64,000 bases of DNA, taken from NCBI GenBank assembly GCA_030374765.1, contig JARGXX010000100.1:1054001-1118000 (forward strand). Direction: 5' to 3'. This DNA is from Agarophyton chilense. Its lineage: Eukaryota > Rhodophyta > Florideophyceae > Gracilariales > Gracilariaceae. Positions 31,586 to 42,439 of the stretch are shown here, piece after piece (the first letter of the stretch is position 1; every line of letters starts with the position of its first letter). Under the pieces are notes generated by a model. That model worked only from the letters and a program-made list of their open reading frames with translations. It was not told the DNA's origin and searched no databases. The position numbers and the translations under genes are program-made.

Positions 31586-33129
31586 CACATATATATAGAA
31601 TAATCATTAATTCTTTGGGAATAAATATATCTCTCGAGAATAGTTTACTAATATATTCTTTAAAAACAGTTTAAGAAGTGCGAAAAATTAGAACATATTT
31701 ATACCACTCACGCAACGATAATGTTTCCTTTTGTGAAATATCGGTCGATGAAATCTTGCTTCATTAGTAACTTGCCCATGTTTTGTAACAGAAATCAGTC
31801 CCTTGAAAAGCATAGCGCTTATCACAAGTTAAGCGGTCGTGACGTAGTTCAGTAATTTTTTCCTCTGACATAGGCTCTCTATAGATATTAATGGTCGGGG
31901 AACGTACGAGACACAGAGCAGGCACAAGCCCATCGCGATCTTTTGCACCGGAAGGTAGAACCTTACGCACTCAGTGAGTCCCAGAGAGACCTCAGTGCCC
32001 CAAGGGTGAGTGGTGTGGGTTTCAAAACGAAAAAAAACGTGACAACGCCATAAGGTGGCATGCACGCCCACGCGCGACGCGATCCGAGGCGGGACGATCC
32101 CCGGCGAGGAAGGGAAGATGATCCGACGACGGCGAGCCGGGGCCTTCGTTGGGTATATCTATCATTTCGGCAATAGAGATCCAAAACAGATCGACTTCTG
32201 CCTGCCTTGAAATCCCATTGCTGAACAATCAACTTGATCAATGAAGAAAGAAAATTTGGAGTGACGCAACAAGCAAGTTCTACCAGCAGTTACATCCTAG
32301 GTACCAAAGGTACGTAAAAAACGTTAACTCCCAATCGTGATAAGCAGGGAGCGGAGTCACCTATACATAACCGTGCAATGCAGGGATCGAAGCCACTTGT
32401 AGTTATCTAAAGATACAGTCGGCACCTTACAGAACCCTTCTACTCCCCCGAAAACGTCGCACGCGGCTGGGGAAACCAAAGGAACCTGTCGCCTGGAACA
32501 ACGTTCCAATACCAAGCCCATCCGGTTCCGGCCCAAGGCGACATTCTCCTACATCATATGCGGTCCGTACGCGGACCATTCCAAGATCCAGAGAAGCAGA
32601 AGTTTCACGCTCAGCCATCCCGTTTAAGGACAACCTGAATGGCCACATGTTCAATGACACGATGCTTTCCAATTTCCTTGAGAAAAGCTTTCTCGGAGAA
32701 GGATTGAGAGCCGAGGCTGTCTTCGCTGCTATCATCGCAGCGACCTTGACCCCTGTGGAAATTATTGGCCACTGAAACGCTCACGGGACAAAACGGCTTG
32801 TCCAGAAAACCGGACCTTGTTTTGGTGGACTGTTATTATCAAGAGCTACAGTTGCTGTCACCTCTTTGGGATGGTTACGAAGCCGTTTTGGACGCACATG
32901 CATCTCGTTTGGGGTGCGGCCCTTTCGGATATAATGCAATTCAAAGGGTGCTCACCTGATTAGAAGTTCTTCCGCATTTGGAACCATCGTAGGCTACATA
33001 GATACTCTAGAATTCTATATAAGAGCTTATCAAGTTGCTTGAACTCAAAAGAACGAGATCGATAGAGAGAAAAAAAACTGCTACCACGTTACGCTACAGT
33101 TTGTTCGATACATTACTCTCATTGTTATG
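31586..33129. other. Intergenic
   Basis: Short frames only, the longest being 102 codons on the minus strand at 32427-32735, plus a 92-codon minus-strand frame at 31963-32241 that is Arg/Leu-rich. No domain is recognised. If the older element E5 once had pol on the minus strand, it should lie here, but no RT or integrase motif is visible. Confidence 0.35.
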
Positions 33130-34104
33130 TTACAGGTTGTTCGTTATCATAACCTTTAAAGTTATGCCATCTTCCCACAGTTCGTTTTCCCTGTTTTTGT
33201 CAGGACAAAACCCTTGAAAGAATGAGGTATGGTTTCGAATAGAGTGCGTTTGTCTATCGCGGACTTCAACTCCATTTATAGCTGCCAACAAGAGGCCTTT
33301 GCTCTGATTAAAATACTGTATGCTTATCCAATGTCTGAAATCCTTGGACTTGCGTGGGGGGTGCAAACAAAACAAGGCAGTCTTCTTCGGAGAGTTTCCC
33401 GGAGAGCAGATATTGGCTTTGGAAGATGACTAGCGGAGATCTCCCCTGTCGTCACTTCTATTACCTTCCTTTTCGGTTTTTTGGTCTATTACAGGAAGTT
33501 CACTATCCAAGGTTGCGAGCCGTTGTCTAGTACTTGGTAGGCTCTCGAGACTTCGAGATAATGTCTCATGACTTTCTTGAAATCCTTGCAGTAGTTGTGC
33601 TACGCCAAGTCGAGATCCAACTCGAGTCTCTCCCGCAAGTATTTCGCCTTGATGGCTGACAAGATGTGACGAACGGCCATCTTCTGGTTTCTTTCGACAA
33701 GGCACAACCGTTCATTCGGAGATGTAGATAGTACGCCATAGAAAAAGGTATTTCATCCACGATTGTGCGTTGTTCTCACTCATATCTCTTTTAACTTTGG
33801 TGCGGACAAGAGTTTACCGCGCTTCCAAATTGACAGATTTTTTCGACTGTTCGCATTTCCCCGTAAGGTATGTCCGTAACTCAGTTTTTGTCAACTCCTC
33901 AAGGTCGAAGTTATTCTTGATGAACCCCCGTGAGCTTTTGGACTCCAATATTTCTGGTTCAACACAGAACTTGAGACCCACAGGCGAAACGACTTGTGTT
34001 GTAATTGTTCCTGTTTGAGTTAGTCACGCAGACCATGCCGTAACCTCGCTGCTGCACTGATCGTACAGGCCGACAAATTGGCCGATAGAACAAGCTTCAG
34101 TCTT
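33130..34104 (-). pseudogene. gag: E5 gag, distal part (older Ty3/gypsy element interrupted by E3)
   Basis: Starting at the E3 junction, the minus strand reads on in one frame from the part at 40122-40204. It passes a stop near 34022 and then gives LEELTKTELRTYLTGKCEQ and RTKVKRDMSENNAQSW. In a shifted frame follow RNQKMAVRHILSAIKAKYLRE and KVMRHYLEVSRAYQVLDN. These parallel the E1 Gag body (EEKLRACLE, LKMDMTIRDARGR, EVAISHLRTRTKPAL) and place it in the same Gag family. A further frame (33375-33130) starts CLHPPRKSKDFRHW and may be the zinc-knuckle region. It is decayed by stops and frameshifts. Confidence 0.65.
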
Positions 34105-34404
34105 TGTTGATGGCTACGCATGCTAGTGCTGGTTATATTGGTCATCAATTCGAACGGCCTAGCCGTATTAGGTCGTAGTGTAGAAGTAGCACTTTCGTAA
34201 CCCAAAGCAGTTGGGTTATAGCAGCCCAAAGAGGCAGGACCCTCTTTGGGCATCTGCTCGAACGTAGCATTATAAAAGCCCGGACCCAATTGAAGATATC
34301 GAGTCCGGAGGCATCCTTCGACGGAGTTCCAAGGTCTCTGTGCCTATTCTCTCTTCCGCAGCGACTGCGCGGCGCGTGGACTCCAGTACCTGTCTTGATC
34401 AACA
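34105..34404 (+). repeat. E3 5' LTR
   Basis: 300 bp with TGTTGA...TCAACA inverted ends. It contains a TATAAAAG box at 34271-34278, preceded by a perfect hairpin: CCCAAAGAGG at 34225-34234 pairs with CCTCTTTGGG at 34241-34250. The TATA box would drive transcription rightwards into gag. The first internal bases, AAGCACTTT, do not form a canonical TGG primer-binding start. Confidence 0.93.
34271..34278 (+). promoter_or_regulatory. TATA box in E3 5' LTR
   Basis: TATAAAAG in the correct orientation for E3 transcription. It is conserved in the 3' LTR at 39990-39997 although neighbouring bases have changed. Confidence 0.7.
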
Positions 34405-34468
34405 AAGCACTTTAAGACGTCAAAGAGTACCAGGAACACACGGGAGCACTATGTAGTCGTACGGAATC

Positions 34469-35719
34469 GTGAACACTATCCAGCCCCCGACTCGGTCTTG
34501 CGCGACTCAAATAGATCTTATTCAATTTGAAGTAAAATTTGCCGCGTACACCGAACGTGTAAACGACATCAATGCCGGACGCGCACCGAATCAGAGGATC
34601 AAGGCCGCATCCATCAGGCAATGCATGACGCCTAGACTACTGCAAAGTCTGTGTATGTTGGGATGCATCGAAGGGGCATTATCATCAGATGACGCCACGG
34701 ACAAAGCCGTTCAGAACTGGTTCGACAGTCGCCTGTCGTCGAGTATCCGAGATGTCAGCGACCGCATGGAGAAAGCAATATCCAGAGTTCGTTACAAAGT
34801 GATGCCACGAGACCCTTCTGGAGCAACGGAGAATTTTGTTTTAGAAATAATTGCCGCACTGAATGAGTACAATACTTCAAGAATCATCAACGACAAGAAC
34901 CAATGCAAGGAACTGGTCTTGAAACTCGTGCCGAAACTGGAACCACCTGAGCTGAGACAAATCGTAATAGACCAGATGCGACTTTGGAAAAAGGAGCAGA
35001 AGGGAGATTTGAAGATCTTTGCGAATATCATAGCTAACCTTGCAGCTCAAGTGCACATCGTACAGTGCGCAAATCTGAAGCTAAAAAGGAAGCACTCAAA
35101 GGCTCCTGAAACCAGAGTGACAAGTGAGAACTCGAAATCGGAGGAACCGGAGAAGAAGAAACTTCGAAAGGGATTTCGCATACAGAAGCCCCACAAAGTG
35201 GGCAACGCGAGCAAAGGAAAGGGTGCAATGGAGAAGAACAACCTTGATGATTGGGACAAGCCATGTTTGAACAGAAGAGAATGTTCAGGAATACATCCGA
35301 TCAGCAGATGCCCTGTCACCTCGAAGGAGAAGAGACGCGAGCTACTCGACCAGCATTTCGGCAAGAAGAGGAAGAACGGAAGAAGCGCAAAGGCTGCTTC
35401 ACTGCACTCTTCGGTCGACCCTGCCCCGAACGCAGAGGAAGGGAGGTACAAGATTCGTTTAAACGATATTGAAATGGTAGCCTTAGGAGAGTCAGGCGCG
35501 GACTACTCTACCTTACCATCTGACTCTTTCGAAACCATCGCTGCAAAGTACCCTGAACTCTCGCCAGAACAACTCGAGAAACCCATGACGGTGGACACCG
35601 CAATCAAGTCGGACGACTCTAGATTACCGGTCATCGCGTCAAGGACTGTCAACCTAGACCTAACGATACTTTTAACTCATACAGGAATCCCTCTGCGCAT
35701 CCGAGGTGTACAGTTGTGA
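34469..35719 (+). CDS. gag: E3 Gag-protease
   Basis: Intact 416-codon frame. It comprises a helical Gag body (residues 1-200), a Lys/Arg/Glu-rich basic stretch (200-265), a modified zinc knuckle CLNRREC...H..SRC (C-x5-C-x3-H-x4-C) near residue 270, and a protease-like domain with ALGESGADYSTLP near residue 337. The usual D-S/T-G active site reads E-S-G, so the catalytic Asp appears replaced by Glu. The frame reaches a TGA at 35717-35719, which lies just inside a candidate 5' splice site (GTGAGA from 35716). Unspliced RNA would give Gag-protease only. Spliced RNA would read on into Pol. Confidence 0.9.
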   Translation: MNTIQPPTRSCATQIDLIQFEVKFAAYTERVNDINAGRAPNQRIKAASIRQCMTPRLLQSLCMLGCIEGALSSDDATDKAVQNWFDSRLSSSIRDVSDRMEKAISRVRYKVMPRDPSGATENFVLEIIAALNEYNTSRIINDKNQCKELVLKLVPKLEPPELRQIVIDQMRLWKKEQKGDLKIFANIIANLAAQVHIVQCANLKLKRKHSKAPETRVTSENSKSEEPEKKKLRKGFRIQKPHKVGNASKGKGAMEKNNLDDWDKPCLNRRECSGIHPISRCPVTSKEKRRELLDQHFGKKRKNGRSAKAASLHSSVDPAPNAEEGRYKIRLNDIEMVALGESGADYSTLPSDSFETIAAKYPELSPEQLEKPMTVDTAIKSDDSRLPVIASRTVNLDLTILLTHTGIPLRIRGVQL

Positions 35720-36339
35720 GATCATTGGATTTCAGCGCCATGATGTATCTACTACGTGGAAGAGTTTCGGCACAAGCCGGAATATCACCGTCTTCAGGTT
35801 GCTTTATTCTCGTCCCCCTGCTCCCTTTTTTTTCTCCGCGGTTTATCTCTCGTCCCTCGTTCTTTCTCTCCTTTTATACTCATGGTCTGTCCTCTCTATT
35901 ACCCGTGTCCCTTCGATCACTGTTCTATGCATTCGATTTCCGTCGTATTGTTGCATGCTTCTAATGCTAATGCCGCCTACAGTCCTGTTGCATTGTTCTA
36001 ATGCTAATGCCGCCTCCAGTCCTGTTGCATTGTTCTAATGCTAACGCCACCTACACGTCTTTATCTCCATCTGTCCTGCTGCTCTCCGTGTCCACACTCT
36101 CGTTGTGTGGCTTCTCCCCTTCCGGGCGTTCCTTCATCAGTGAGCATTCTGCTCTCGTACTCTTGCACTAAACCTCAATCGTATTCCCGCCCGTCCGCGG
36201 ACTACTTCGCCTTGCTCGTTTCTGTAGTTGCATTCCCTCGTTAGGCAGTCCCCTCTCTTTCGCTCCCCTCGCTCTTCCGTGCTCCGTTTTGCACTCAGTA
36301 TAGTATTCGATTGTAACCTTTTCCTTGCACCTGCATTAG
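35716..36339 (+). other. Candidate intron or introner-like insertion between E3 protease and pol
   Basis: 624 bp starting GTGAGA and ending with a pyrimidine-rich tract followed by GCATTAG. A possible branch region TTGTAAC lies about 25 bases before the end. Exact removal joins CAG-TT to C-TCT and continues the protease frame in register into VIYDDITAQLL and the LLGRPFL segment at the end of the protease domain. The segment is T/C-rich, non-coding and contains a 37-bp tandem repeat. An alternative is a plain insertion with a short direct repeat, since GTG is present at both sides. Confidence 0.5.
35951..36061 (+). repeat. 37-bp tandem repeat, three copies, inside the E3 interruption
   Basis: The unit TTGCATNNTTCTAATGCTAA plus TGCCGCCTACAGTCCTG occurs at 35951, 35988 and, more diverged, 36025. 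The period is a regular 37 bp. It is a minisatellite-like array within the candidate intron. Confidence 0.75.
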
Positions 36340-39300
36340 CTCTTGTCAATGTGTCATATACGATGACATCACGGCGCAATTGCTACAAGTCCTTTTCAAT
36401 GCAGATTCAAACGTGTCACAACAGTTCCTAATTGCAGACTCCGAAATGCTTGAGGTACTCTTGGGCAGACCATTTCTGAAGGCCATGGGTTTCGACTTCA
36501 ACGAGCATTTGCACCGCGTAGCGTCTCTTATCGACGGTAAATCAGAAGAAGAACTGCAAGGAGGATATTGTAGGCTCTTTTCAGCGACATATCGAGGCTT
36601 GAGCTACAAGGACACAGACGAAGACCCCATCGAGCCACCCGAGTGCCTGCAAGCAGGATTTGGAGTAGACTCCACGGAGTCAATCGACAATGCGATACAG
36701 TTGGCGACCGAGGATGCCTAGAAGAACGGTCTATCTGAAGCAGGCACTGGAAAGCTTCGAAAACTCTTGGACAAGCACCGCAGTTGTTTTCGAATCAAGT
36801 TAGGACCAGATAGTCCTGCCAATGTGCTTCCTCTCTCCATCAAGCTTGCGCCGAACGCCAAACCATATCGTTCTCCCCAACGGCGATACTCAACCGCACA
36901 GAGAGTTTTCATCAAGCACACTATTCGTGAACTCGAAAAGATCGGCGCGGTTTACAAGCATGACCTGGCGCGATGGGCATGCCCCGCACTCGCAGTTCTG
37001 AAGCCCGGGACTGACAAGCTCCGTTTCACCGTCGACTTACGCGGCACAAACTCGAAGACATTGCTTCTCCAGTCAGCGATGCCGCACTTCGAGTCAATGC
37101 TTCAGGACTGAGGAGGAAGCAAGTGTTTCGCGAACATCGACTTTACGCATGGCTATTGGCACATTCCTTTGGACAAAATATCACAGGAGATAATGTCAAT
37201 CCAGACCCCGTTAGGGATATACTCGCCAACCAGAACTCTACAGGGAGACGCAGACTCCGGAAACCACTTCCAATCCGTGACAAGGGAGAAGTTCGAGGGA
37301 AAGGTAAATCGCATGCTGCAATGGCTAGACGACTTTCTCATCCACGCCGAAAATGAAGAACAGCTTCTGTCCAAAATCACAGTATTCCTCGAAGTTTGCA
37401 CGGAAACTGGATTCAAAGTGAACGCTAAGAAGTCTTGTTTCCTCACTACGAAAGAAAAGTTCTGCCGAAGGATAATCTCATCTGAAAGAGTCCAATTTGA
37501 CCCAAGGAACTTTGAGGTCTTGTTGGCGATGAAGCCCCCACAAACTGGGGACCAGTTGCAACAACTACTCTGCGCATCTAACTGGATGAGGACATCTATA
37601 CCCAACTACACTCTTGTAGTAGCGCCACTCCATAAGCATCTGGAAGAAACATGCAAGAAAGCCGGAAAACGGACGAAAAAGGCCCTCAGAAGGGTGAGGC
37701 TTTCCTGGAATTGCGCGCACTCCGAAGCTTTCGAGCGTGTCAAGCAGCATCTCGCATCTGCTACGAAATTAGCACTTCCGAAGCCAGGCTACAGACTGTG
37801 TGTGTTCACAGACGCTTCGGACACTCATTGGGCGGCAATCCTAACCCAGTCACCAGTACAGAAGCAGAAGAAGCAAATCGACGAACAAAAGTACCAACCA
37901 TTGTGTTTTCTCTCCGGAGCCTTCACCGGCTCTTCCGAAAGGTGGAGTGTGCCAGAAAAGAAATGATACGCGATCGTAGAGTCCATGTGCAGACTGGATT
38001 ACTTGACGGTCGGACGGACCGTGTCAATTTACACCGACCATGCGAACCTCGTTCACATCTACGACCCATATGGCCGTAACCCTGGAATTGCGCGCCACAC
38101 CGCCAACAAGCTCACCCGCTGGGCTTTGAAATTGAACGGGTTTCGATTTGTCATCGAACATGTGGCGGGAGAGCGAAACGTGTGGGCTGACATGCTTACC
38201 AGGTGGGCTGTCCAAACGAAGAACACTGTGCAGCCGTCTAACGTGGGACGAATACGAGCACTAATGACGGCGACAATCAATCCCGCAGTCAACCAAGCGT
38301 ATGACTGGCCGTCGCTGCAAGATATCATCGAATCCCAGCAGAAAAGCCGTAACTCATTTCCCAAGAGAGCGCAGCGGACAGGTGGAGTTTTCCGATTGCC
38401 CACGAGACAGATATGGATACCCGACGAGGACAAGAGGCTACAACGTCGGATCCTGATCGCAGCGCACACCGGAAGAAGGGGACACAGAGGAGCTGACGCA
38501 ACAACAGAAACTATTACAACACATTTCTGGTGGAAGAAGCTTAGGAGCCACACTAAGGATTTCTTACGGTCATGTTTCCATTGCTTCGCAACTGAACCTG
38601 GAAAAGTCGTCCCGAGGCCTCTCGGCCATACTTTTCACGCGAGCAAACCGAACGAACTGCTCCATTTCGACTTTTGTTACATCAACAAGGGCGAAAAGGG
38701 TAAGATATACATTCTGATTGTAAAGAACGAAGTTTCTGGATATGTGTGGTTCTGAAGCACAGAAGAAGCGGACGCTGAAACCGTTGCCGAGGTATTAGTG
38801 GAATGGTTCGCAACATTCGGAGTGGCGAGGTCGTGGATATCGGATCAAGGAAGCCATTCCAAGAACAAGTTGGTCAAACTCTTTGGTCAGAAGCTGAAGG
38901 CAGACCAACACTTCACACTTCCTTACTGCCCGTGGAGCAATGGCTCGGTCGAAGTTGTATGCCGCGAGTTGCTGAGAGCCACCCGAGCAATCCTCTCCGA
39001 TTTCCAGCTACCGCAATCCGCCTGGCCGACTGTCTTGCCCCTAGTCCAGTCAGCATTGAACAGCGCTCCAACGAAGAAGCTTAATGGAAAATGCCCTCTA
39101 ACGGTATTCATCGGATTACCACAGGACTCTCCACTCTCCGTAATTATGCGAAGTCGGGAGGAAGTAGCAACTATCAGCGACATCGACAGCGAACGAACGA
39201 AGGCCCTCCTGGAAATCGAGAAGTTGCAGACGGCCCTCGACAGCATTCATCGCACCTGCGCAGAACGTGCACAGAAGCAAAGAAAATCTTCTATTGAGGC

Positions 39301-39829
39301 GCACAACCGTCGGACCGGTGTCAAACCTATTGACTTCACAGAAGGCGACTACGTATTGGAAGCCGTTCTACAGAAACATATCAGGTCGAAAACGAGTCTC
39401 CGGTGGCAAGGACCGTTCCGGGTAACAGATTGCAGGGACCAATTCTTCTTCGAAGTGGAAACCCTCCTAAATTCTCAGAAGAAACTGGTGCACGGCAGAA
39501 GACTCAAGCGTTTCCAGAACAAGGATTTTGAAGTTTCAGAAGAGATCAAAGAACATTTGTCTTATCAACAAGACGAGCTACTAATGATCGAAGACTTCGA
39601 AGACATTAGACGCCGCAATAATCAGGTAGAGCTACTGGTCAAGTGGACTGGGTTTGCACAGGACGAGGCAGACTGGGTTACTATAAAATCGCTTACCAAG
39701 GACGTACCCGATATTTTACGAGAGTACTTGGATGAAACGAAGAAGGCTGATACGAGGAGACAGCGCAATTTGATCTCCGCCATCGAAAAAGATAACCAAT
39801 CAAAAGGTTTGGCTATGAGGGACTGTTAA
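36340..39829 (+). pseudogene. pol: E3 pol: protease end, RT, RNase H, integrase, chromodomain (one frame, four stops)
   Basis: A single frame runs through the whole region with nonsense codons at 36719 (TAG), 37109 (TGA), 37964 (TGA) and 38753 (TGA). In order: LLGRPFL (protease end), RT with FTVDLRG, FANIDFTHGYWHIPL and QWLDDFLIH (in place of Y-x-DD), RNase H CVFTDASDTHWAA and YTDHANL, integrase zinc region HTGRRGH...C-x2-C, integrase Asp in LHFDFCYI, Asp in ISDQGSHSKN and Glu in NGSVEVVCRE, then a C-terminal chromodomain (DFEDIRRRNNQVELLVKWTG...DWV). Few elements this age keep one frame. The lesions are all point nonsense changes. Confidence 0.9.
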
Positions 39830-40121
39830 TGGCTACACATACTAGAGCTGGCTAGATTGGTCATTAATTCGAACGGCCTAGCCGTATTAGGTCGTAGTGT
39901 AGAAGTAGCACTTTCGTAACTCAAAGCAGTTGGGTTATAGCAGCCCAAAGAGGCAGGACCCTCTTTGGGAATCTGCCCGAACGCGGCAATATAAAAGCCC
40001 GGACCCAATTGAAGATATCGAGTCCGGAGGCATCCTTGGACGAACTTCCATGGTCCTTGTGCCTGTTCTCTTCCCGCACGACAGCGCGGCGCGTAGAATC
40101 CCGTACCCGTCTTGATCAACA
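39824..40121 (+). repeat. E3 3' LTR
   Basis: 298 bp, homologous to 34105-34404 with about 10% divergence by eye and one 2-bp indel. TATAAAAG at 39990-39997 and the CCCAAAGAGG/CCTCTTTGGG hairpin are retained. It is followed by target copy GTCTT at 40122-40126 and preceded by a purine-rich ATGAGGGAC that may be the polypurine tract. Confidence 0.93.
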
Positions 40122-40204
40122 GTCTTCCGCAATCTCAAGTGGACCACCAATTTGGAAAGGAACGGCAACGCAGCCGCGTTTCCCGATTCTCCAAAGTCAC
40201 TCAT
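40122..40204 (-). pseudogene. gag: E5 gag, start (N-terminal part, cut by E3)
   Basis: An ATG at 40204 (minus strand) opens MSDFGESGNAAALPFLSK. This resembles the start of E1 Gag (MSDRTGK...) in its first residues. The frame runs to the E3 target site. Skipping E3 and one GTCTT copy, it continues in the same frame at 34104. Together with 33130-34104 it is one interrupted gene. The corresponding E5 LTR was not found to the right. Confidence 0.6.
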
Positions 40205-41207
40205 GTTTGAGCTCTGGGTGGTACACGATAAAAGTTCCTTCCTATCGTAAAGGTAACAAAAGTTGCAGTGGGAATGATCCATGGAACAAACTTTGGCATT
40301 TTGTAAAGTTGTCCGTATCATTTTCCATGCCTCGGATCGTTTATTGAAGAGATGGTGCCGTTTCTCCTTTTATAGGTTGACGCCCGCGCTCAAAAGCGCC
40401 GCTTGCTGAATTGTATCGTGTGAATACCCTATGGGTCGGATATTGACGAGGTGCGCTAATGCTTAGCAGTCCGAATAGACGAGATTTGGTTGCAAGGATA
40501 GAGACACATCAGACACTTGAATGGCTTTAAGTGAAACGGTGAATTACAAGTGTATGGCTATCGTTTTCAATTGATGTGAACCGCAAATAATATGTGCAGC
40601 TGACGAATATGCAAAGCATGAATAAAAACAACGGATGATTTTCATATATGCCTTGTGAGACACTCTTACTACTTTCGAGTAAAACTGGCTTTCCTTTAAA
40701 AAAGCTTTTGAAGGCGGAGCTTTGTTTCAAATGCTAAAACACAAGCCTCATTTCCTACTGGCACCACGCAGTGAGTAAACTCATTTAACTCTTTTGACCC
40801 GACCTGCTTATCTCTACAATAGTAGCCATAATCCGTGTATACTATTGGATAAGAAGCTCTCAAGGTCGTCCACGAATGGTGATCAGCATTCCCAGTGTCT
40901 GTTCGGCTTTTGTATAGAATAGTTAGTAGCCATAAAAAAAGTGGGCATTTTTTGGATGTCATTGACAAACTCGACTGTCTGAGCAAATGAATAAATCTGT
41001 TAGCGCAATTCTTTCGTTGGCTAGCGAGCATCAATTCAATTCATTCGTATAATATGCTTGTACTATGAAGATCTATGCACCACATCACAAAGAACATCAG
41101 ACATTCTCATGACACAAACCTGGGCAAAACACCATAAACCCCCAAATGCCGTGGCAAGTCTCTCCCATCACTGAATACACCTTGTACGCTTCAGCGACAA
41201 TATAAAC

Positions 41208-41372
41208 ATGGCTTCTGCATCTGACACACCGCGAAGCCTTTTCACTGCTGATAAATACGATACTAACTCAAGTAATGCTGCTAAGTGTAACAATCATAAC
41301 GCCGGATGCGATGTTACCGAAATTTGCGGAGTCTACCCAAGAGAGTATGTCCTATGTCACATGATAAATTGA
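41208..41372 (+). CDS. Possible first exon of a small unknown gene
   Basis: A TATAAAC sequence sits immediately before an ATG opening 54 codons with five Cys residues. Near the end of the frame is GTATGT, a strong 5' splice-site form. About 220 bp downstream come a T-run, CTAAC and TTAAG, in the order of a polypyrimidine tract, branch site and acceptor. No convincing continuation of the protein was found, so this is only a weak gene candidate. Confidence 0.2.
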   Translation: MASASDTPRSLFTADKYDTNSSNAAKCNNHNAGCDVTEICGVYPREYVLCHMIN

Positions 41373-42214
41373 GAATCAAAAATTGAACCGAGCAGTCGAC
41401 CAGTTGATGAAGTAGTTGGTCGTTTTCATTACCGGTCGTACCAAAAATGGAAGTTGAGTGTCTAGAAAATTCTATACAAAGAGAATCAAAATTTTTTTGA
41501 AGGGATGAGCTTGTTATGTTCTATTTGTCCATACAAATTTTTTTTTTCTAACTCTTAAGCAAGTGAAGATATTTGTCCTTGAAACCTTTGATTTTGTGTC
41601 AAATTCTCATAAAGTTCTCTTTTTGAGCTTTCATTACCAACTATGTAGATAAATAGGGGTCTATTAAATTTGATACTATCTATTAAACAACAAAAGGGCA
41701 GCACATTTGAACATTTTGAAATTCATTACAACGCACGAGAAAGCTAAAATATCGTATTCCTTCCTGCATTTCGACTACTTGTGAGGTCAACCATGGGATG
41801 GAGAAGATGTGCAAATTCATTTCATAGTGTGGATACAGCTCAGAGCTTTCAATTTAAACACCAGGTTGTATCGAGATTATACTGTCTATGACAGAGAGAA
41901 GTAATCAGTATACGTCCCACGAAACAATTCCTAAACCTCTCATCCAAAGTTAACAACGGACGCTACAATTTTTTTACCATAGACCGCTGATAAAAAATAA
42001 TAGTATGACGGCGTCCGTCCGTGGCAAAATAAATGTAAAAATATTGTTTTCCTATCAAAACTCTTTTGTTTTCAGTGATGCTTGCTGAAAACTATAGTAT
42101 TACTCACCACAGCCTGCGTGGTATCGAAGAAAGTTTTATATAAATCAACGTTCTACATATCTATTCACTTCCTCTCTTAGTACAGATACACTTTCTTCAA
42201 CAAAAAGTTCTATT

Positions 42215-42439
42215 ATGAAACCCTCAAAACGTCCACGCTTATCCAATGATTCCGCTGCGGTTCGCGGTTTACATCAAATGCTTGATTCTGGGGACCTAAC
42301 CGGCGACGAGACGGAATCGGATGTTAAAAAAATGGATCACCTTTTCGAGCCGTTTCTTTTGTCGACAGTCAAGAAGAAATTCAACAAAATTAGAGATGGA
42401 AAATGGGACGTTCTGTACCGTCGTTTCAAACATCTTTGA
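42215..42439 (+). CDS. Unrecognised 74-codon ORF
   Basis: ATG-started frame, hydrophilic with an acidic then basic half (DLTGDETESDVKKMD, then TVKKKFNKIRDGKW). It may be a short gene or the start of a decayed one; pieces in other frames follow. Family unknown. Confidence 0.2.
   Translation: MKPSKRPRLSNDSAAVRGLHQMLDSGDLTGDETESDVKKMDHLFEPFLLSTVKKKFNKIRDGKWDVLYRRFKHL

Larger units (their letters stand above)
34105..40121 (+). mobile_element. E3: Ty3/gypsy LTR retrotransposon with chromodomain, 6.02 kb, nested in E5
   Basis: Direct repeats at 34105-34404 and 39824-40121 begin TGTTGATGGC/TGTTAATGGC and end CTTGATCAACA. A perfect 5-bp target duplication GTCTT lies at 34100-34104 and 40122-40126. 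The internal region codes on the plus strand for Gag-protease, then after a 624-bp interruption RT, RNase H, integrase and chromodomain. The pol stop codon (39827-39829) lies inside the 3' LTR. The LTRs differ at roughly 25-30 positions by eye, so E3 is older than E1 and E4. Pol is one continuous frame with four nonsense codons. Confidence 0.95.

Noticed and set aside
32360..32400. tRNA T-arm-like sequence
   Set aside because: The T-loop-like string has no pairing stem, and no D-arm or anticodon arm lies at proper distance on either strand.
35951..36061. CRISPR-like array
   Set aside because: Three 37-bp units are directly tandem without distinct spacers in a eukaryotic retroelement; it is a minisatellite.
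36719..38755. UGA recoding (alternative genetic code or selenocysteine) in E3 pol
   Set aside because: E1, E4 and the relic genes use all three stops normally, and the E3 stops fall at places explained by single transitions. Kept only as a remote alternative.
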